Shown piece by piece: positions 59,997 to 64,000 of a stretch of 64,000 nt of DNA. The stretch covers positions 1-64,000 of the forward strand of contig JALSLJ010000010.1 in assembly GCA_026988315.1 (NCBI GenBank), in the 5' to 3' direction. Source of the stretch: Sulfurimonas sp. (lineage in GTDB: Bacteria > Campylobacterota > Campylobacteria > Campylobacterales > Sulfurimonadaceae). Positions within the stretch are counted from its first letter, which is position 1, and each line of letters opens with the position of its first letter. Both the position numbers and the translations under genes were made by a program. The notes beneath the pieces are model-generated. The model had not been told where the DNA came from. It made no database searches and saw only the letters and a program-made list of their open reading frames with translations.

Positions 59997-61249
59997 ATAA
60001 ACAAGATTTTAACGAGGGCTTACTAGGCTTTTTAGACGCATCACCTACACCTTTTCACGCGACACGAAATATGAGTATGATGTTTGAAAATGCTGGATTT
60101 ATTAAACTTTTAGAAGAGCAGAAGTGGGAGTTAGAGGAGGGTAAGAAGTACTTCGTTACTCGGAATGATTCTTCTATCATCGCTTTTACATACCCTAAGG
60201 CTAAAAACTATACTATGGTTGGAGCACATACAGATTCGCCGAATTTGAAACTAAAACCAAATCCTATGATTAAAGAGCATGGAGTTGTGAAGTTTGGAGT
60301 TGAATCTTATGGTGGCTTACTTTTAAACCCTTGGTTTGATAGAGATTTGTCTTTGGCTGGACGGGTGTCTTATCTTGACTCTAGTGACAAGATAAAAGAT
60401 GTTTTGATAGATGTTAAAAAGGCTATTGCTATCATCCCATCACTCGCAATTCATTTAGACGATAAGGCAAACAAAGAGAGAACTGTCAATAAGCAGACAG
60501 ATATGTGCCCTGTTTTGACAACAAATGATGATTTTGAGTTTGATGAGTTTTTGAAGTGGCAACTCTCCAAAGTGGATGTTTTAGATGTCAAAGAGCTTTA
60601 TGCTAGTGAACTAAGTTTTTACGATACTCAAAAAGCTTCTTATGTAGGTTTACATGATGATTTTATAGCGAGTGCTAGAGTTGATAATTTGCTATCTTGT
60701 TATGTTGGGATGCTGAGTATTTGTAGTGTGGATGTGGAGAAACCTATGCTTTTTATTGCCAGTGACCATGAAGAGGTTGGGAGTGAGTCAACGAGTGGAG
60801 CAGGGGGAAGTTTTTTAGAAAACACTTTGAAACGGATGTTTAACAATTATGATGAATATATGCAGATGATACGAACCTCTATCATGATCAGTGCAGATAA
60901 TGCCCACGCAATTCATCCAAACTACCCAACAAAACATGACTCAAACCACGCACCCCACATAAACAAAGGGTGTGTAATAAAGGTCAATGCAAATCAAAGA
61001 TACGCATCCAACTCAAAAACTATTTCAAGATTTATGAAAGTTGCCTCATCTTTAAATGAACCGCTTCAACACTTTGTAACGAGAAGCGATATGGGATGCG
61101 GCTCAACTATTGGACCTATCACTGCATCAAGACTTGGAATAGAAACACTCGATGTTGGACTACCAACATTTGCTATGCACTCCATACGGGAGCTTTGTGG
61201 GAGTGATGATGCACTCTCCCTTTATAAAATCATAGTAGGATTTGAGTAG
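59993..61249 (+). CDS. M18 family aminopeptidase
   Basis: FLDASPTPFHATRNM, VGAHTDSPNLKLKPNP, GLHDDFIASARVDNLLSC, IASDHEEVGSESTSGAGG, MGCGSTIGPITASRLG. Confidence 0.95.
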   Translation: MNKQDFNEGLLGFLDASPTPFHATRNMSMMFENAGFIKLLEEQKWELEEGKKYFVTRNDSSIIAFTYPKAKNYTMVGAHTDSPNLKLKPNPMIKEHGVVKFGVESYGGLLLNPWFDRDLSLAGRVSYLDSSDKIKDVLIDVKKAIAIIPSLAIHLDDKANKERTVNKQTDMCPVLTTNDDFEFDEFLKWQLSKVDVLDVKELYASELSFYDTQKASYVGLHDDFIASARVDNLLSCYVGMLSICSVDVEKPMLFIASDHEEVGSESTSGAGGSFLENTLKRMFNNYDEYMQMIRTSIMISADNAHAIHPNYPTKHDSNHAPHINKGCVIKVNANQRYASNSKTISRFMKVASSLNEPLQHFVTRSDMGCGSTIGPITASRLGIETLDVGLPTFAMHSIRELCGSDDALSLYKIIVGFE

Positions 61250-62238
61250 TGTCAGGTATAACACCAGAGGAGCTCAATCTTTTAATCGAGCAAACATATA
61301 AGGTTGAGCGTGAGTTTACTGAACTAAAAGAATCCTATACTCATCTGCAAGATACTGTTGAAAAAGTTGTAGAATTTTTGCCAAATGCCATCTGGATTTT
61401 AAATGAAGATGGTAATGTATTTTTGCAAAATTCACACGCAAAACTTTTAGATAAGCTCTTAGAGCTCTTAGAGCCAAAAAATGATAATTATGAAGTGAAG
61501 TTTAATAAACGCTCGTATCTTGTAAAGAGTTCCTCATATAAAGATAAAATCATGTTGAGTGCTACTGATATTACAGAGCAAAAAAGGAAAGAAAATTTGG
61601 CGACTATGGGGCAAATGGCTGCACATCTTTCCCATGAAATCAGAAATCCTATAGGCTCCATTTCGCTTCTAAGTTCAACCTTAAAAAAGAGAGTAATTGC
61701 AGAAAATATCCCCATAGTCGAGGAGATTCAAAAATCTGTTTACCGTATAGACAGGATTATAAAAGCCACTTTGATGTTTTCTAAAGGTGTTGAGGCAAAT
61801 AAAGAGCCTTTTCTTTGGAGTGATTTAAAAGAGTCTCTGAATTTAGATATTGGCTACTATGCGTATTCTAAAGATATTACTTTTATATTTCCTGAGCAAA
61901 AGTTTATACTCAATGCAGATAAGGACTTGCTAGAGATGTTGTTTTCAAACTTTATAACAAATGCTATAGATGCTATAGAGCTTGATGAAGAGGATGGGGA
62001 TGAAGGTGTTGTGGAGATAGTATATGAGGCTGATGATGAGTTTCATAAGTTTTACATCTATGATAGCGGTGCTGCAATAGAGAGTAAAAAAGAGTTATTT
62101 GAAGCCTTTAAAAGTACAAAAGTGAAGGGCAATGGCTTAGGTTTGGTACTCTCTCGTCAGATTGCTGAAGCTCATGGTGGAAGTGTTGCTTTAATTGCAG
62201 GTGATAAAAAATGTTTTGAGATAAAGCTTTCTAAATAA
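61249..62238 (+). CDS. flgS: PAS-type sensor histidine kinase, FlgS-like
   Basis: PAS-like region, LATMGQMAAHLSHEIRNPIGSISLLSSTL, NFITNAIDAIE, KGNGLGLVLSRQIAEAHGG; resembles Campylobacter/Helicobacter FlgS. Confidence 0.7.
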   Translation: MSGITPEELNLLIEQTYKVEREFTELKESYTHLQDTVEKVVEFLPNAIWILNEDGNVFLQNSHAKLLDKLLELLEPKNDNYEVKFNKRSYLVKSSSYKDKIMLSATDITEQKRKENLATMGQMAAHLSHEIRNPIGSISLLSSTLKKRVIAENIPIVEEIQKSVYRIDRIIKATLMFSKGVEANKEPFLWSDLKESLNLDIGYYAYSKDITFIFPEQKFILNADKDLLEMLFSNFITNAIDAIELDEEDGDEGVVEIVYEADDEFHKFYIYDSGAAIESKKELFEAFKSTKVKGNGLGLVLSRQIAEAHGGSVALIAGDKKCFEIKLSK

Positions 62239-62410
62239 AGATAAAAACACCTCGAAATAGGACTTGATATCCATAATTGAGCAATTTTGAATAAAAATTA
62301 TTGAAAAGTATCATAAATAGCTCAATTAAGCCAAACAAATGTTTATGGTTCTTGCTTAAAGTGTGTTTCTAAGTATAAATAGTATAATGTAAACAATATA
62401 AGGAGTAGTT

Positions 62411-62695
62411 TTGAAAAAAGAGTTAGTAGAAGTACCTAGGACAACACTTGAATTTTATAAGTATGAAGAAGATGGCTTAGTATTTTATGAGTTTAATGCA
62501 ACCGCTTGTCAGCCACCAGAACCAATGGTAAATGCTATGAATGGGTTAGGGATGTTGCAAAATGAAAATGATAGATTAGTTGGTATTTTTTTTCATGAAC
62601 CAAGTCCATTATTGGACAAAGTATCTGCTACTTTTAGCTATGAATCACAAGAGCAGGAAAATGGTGATTTTAAGATAATATTTAAAAAAAAGTAG
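62411..62695 (+). CDS. small hypothetical protein (94 aa)
   Basis: Intact ORF with aaggag SD 5' of TTG start; distinct from neighbours. Confidence 0.65.
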   Translation: MKKELVEVPRTTLEFYKYEEDGLVFYEFNATACQPPEPMVNAMNGLGMLQNENDRLVGIFFHEPSPLLDKVSATFSYESQEQENGDFKIIFKKK

Positions 62696-62710
62696 TAAAA
62701 AGGTATAGCG

Positions 62711-63421
62711 ATGTCAAAGGTTTTAATACTCTCTGGAGCGGGGATAAGTGCTGAATCTGGAATATCTACATTTAGAGATAGTAACGGGCTATGGGAAAAA
62801 CATCGCATAGAAGATGTGTGTACAGCTGGATGTTTAGATACTAACGGTGAAGCAACAAAAGCATTTTATGATGCGAGAAGAGCGGATATAGAAGAAAAGC
62901 TTCCAAATTATGCGCATAAGGTGATAGTAAAACTCAAACAAAAATATCCAAATGAAATCTCTGTTTTAACTCAAAATGTAGATGATTTGTTTGAAAAAGC
63001 AGGAATAAAAGAGAACGAGATAGTTCATCTTCACGGTTTTTTGAGAGAATTGAGATGTCGTGAGTGTGAGGAGGTATTTAATATTGGATACAAAAAACAA
63101 GATGAGTGTTTTAATGCACAGTGTCCTGAGTGTGGCGGTGAGCTTAGACCAAATATTGTATTTTTTGGAGAGGCAGCACCAAAGTACCAGATACTTACTC
63201 AAGAACTGAATAATTGTGAGCTTATTGTTATCATTGGAACGAGTGGCAATGTTTTGGATGTTACATATTTTGCACAACTTACAAGTGTGTCTATTTTAAA
63301 CAACCTAGAACCAAGTGAAGCAATAGATGATAAATATTTTACAAAAGTTTATTATGAAAAGGCTACCCAAGCAATAGATGTAATAGCTGAAGATATAGAA
63401 GAGTTTTTAATAACACTTTAG
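62711..63421 (+). CDS. cobB: NAD-dependent protein deacylase (sirtuin)
   Basis: LSGAGISAESGISTFRDSNGLWEKH, TQNVDDLFEKAG, HLHG, zinc CREC...CPEC, GTSGNV. Confidence 0.93.
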   Translation: MSKVLILSGAGISAESGISTFRDSNGLWEKHRIEDVCTAGCLDTNGEATKAFYDARRADIEEKLPNYAHKVIVKLKQKYPNEISVLTQNVDDLFEKAGIKENEIVHLHGFLRELRCRECEEVFNIGYKKQDECFNAQCPECGGELRPNIVFFGEAAPKYQILTQELNNCELIVIIGTSGNVLDVTYFAQLTSVSILNNLEPSEAIDDKYFTKVYYEKATQAIDVIAEDIEEFLITL

Positions 63422-63474
63422 CCTTCTGTTATCTTATTTTGACTAAAATATCTTTTTTTAAAAAGGTATATTAA

Positions 63475-64000
63475 ATGAAAAAACTTCTATCTCTATTTGG
63501 CTCAATGAGAACTATGGTAGTTCTTATGAGTATATTCGCTGCTGCTTGTGGTTATGCCACATTTATTGAAAATGATTATGGTACTTTTACTGCTAAATCA
63601 GACATCTATAATGCTCGATGGTTTGAAGTGCTACTTGCACTGTTAACTATAAATCTTTCTTATAATATCTATAGATATAAAATGTTTACTCTTCAAAAGG
63701 CTCCTTTGTTTATTTTTCACATAGCTTTTATAGTGATTATTATTGGTGCTGCTATTACTCGTTATATTGGATATGAAGGACAGATGCACATTAGAGAGGG
63801 TGAGAGCTCTTCAACTATGGTGAGTACAGATACATTTTTTAGTGTGGATGCCATAGTTGGTGATAAAAAAGTTTCTTCTGAAGAAATTTTGTATTTGTCC
63901 AAAAAATTTAAAAATACACTAACATCTTCTTTAAATATTGATGGTCAAGATGTTTTTGTTGAGATGATAGAGTATATACCAAACTCTACAGAGACAAGTT
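63475..64000 (+). CDS. cytochrome c biogenesis protein CcsBA/ResB N-terminal part (runs off window end)
   Basis: MKKLLSLFGSMRTMVVLMSIFAAACGYATFIENDYGTFTAKSDIYNARWFEVLLALLTINLSYNIYRYKMF...FHIAFIVIIIGAAITRYIGYEGQMHIREGE. Confidence 0.88.
   Translation, partial: MKKLLSLFGSMRTMVVLMSIFAAACGYATFIENDYGTFTAKSDIYNARWFEVLLALLTINLSYNIYRYKMFTLQKAPLFIFHIAFIVIIIGAAITRYIGYEGQMHIREGESSSTMVSTDTFFSVDAIVGDKKVSSEEILYLSKKFKNTLTSSLNIDGQDVFVEMIEYIPNSTETS

Noticed and set aside
62711-63421. Sir2-family protein as a defence NADase
   Set aside because: It is a short stand-alone sirtuin with intact zinc cysteines and CobB-type motifs, without a fused or adjacent effector; housekeeping deacylase is the simpler reading.
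1-64000. CRISPR arrays, tRNA/rRNA genes, prophage or IS elements
   Set aside because: No regularly spaced repeats, no recognisable tRNA or rRNA sequences, and no transposase, integrase or phage structural proteins in the ORF track.

Overview
AT-rich bacterial chromosome segment with the gene content of a Campylobacterota (Sulfurimonas-like) genome; the taxon is inferred from proteins such as a desulforubrerythrin, a FlgS-like kinase, and the FliO/FliN and lptB-rpoN arrangements. Most of the window is dense core genome: accD, thiE-like, rlmH, dksA-like, dus, fliO/fliN/CheX-like, uvrA, an HD-GYP regulator plus hybrid kinase, ppaC, a DevBCA/TolC-type exporter with an acyl-CoA synthetase, a YgiQ radical SAM protein, desulforubrerythrin, trpD-tsaE-lptB-rpoN, truA-lptF-pilD-uppS, coaBC, thiI, a di-haem peroxidase, glmU, motAB-fliP, trmA, recQ, M18 aminopeptidase, flgS-like kinase, sirtuin and ccsBA. 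The standout is an accessory operon at about 47.78-60.0 kb: SNF2-family helicase, a 589-aa orphan protein, kleisin-like (JetA/MksF), MksE/JetB-like, a 1230-aa SMC/MukB-like ATPase (JetC/MksB-like), a compact Toprim/JetD-like nuclease, and a SEC-C protein. It reads as a divergent Wadjet-like (JetABCD) anti-plasmid/anti-DNA system with a SNF2 motor module I do not associate with the canonical types. It lies between a TrkA-like gene and an aminopeptidase gene, with no visible transposase or integrase. I saw no tRNA, rRNA, CRISPR array, prophage or IS element. All family calls come from reading translated proteins and motifs by eye; no searches were run.
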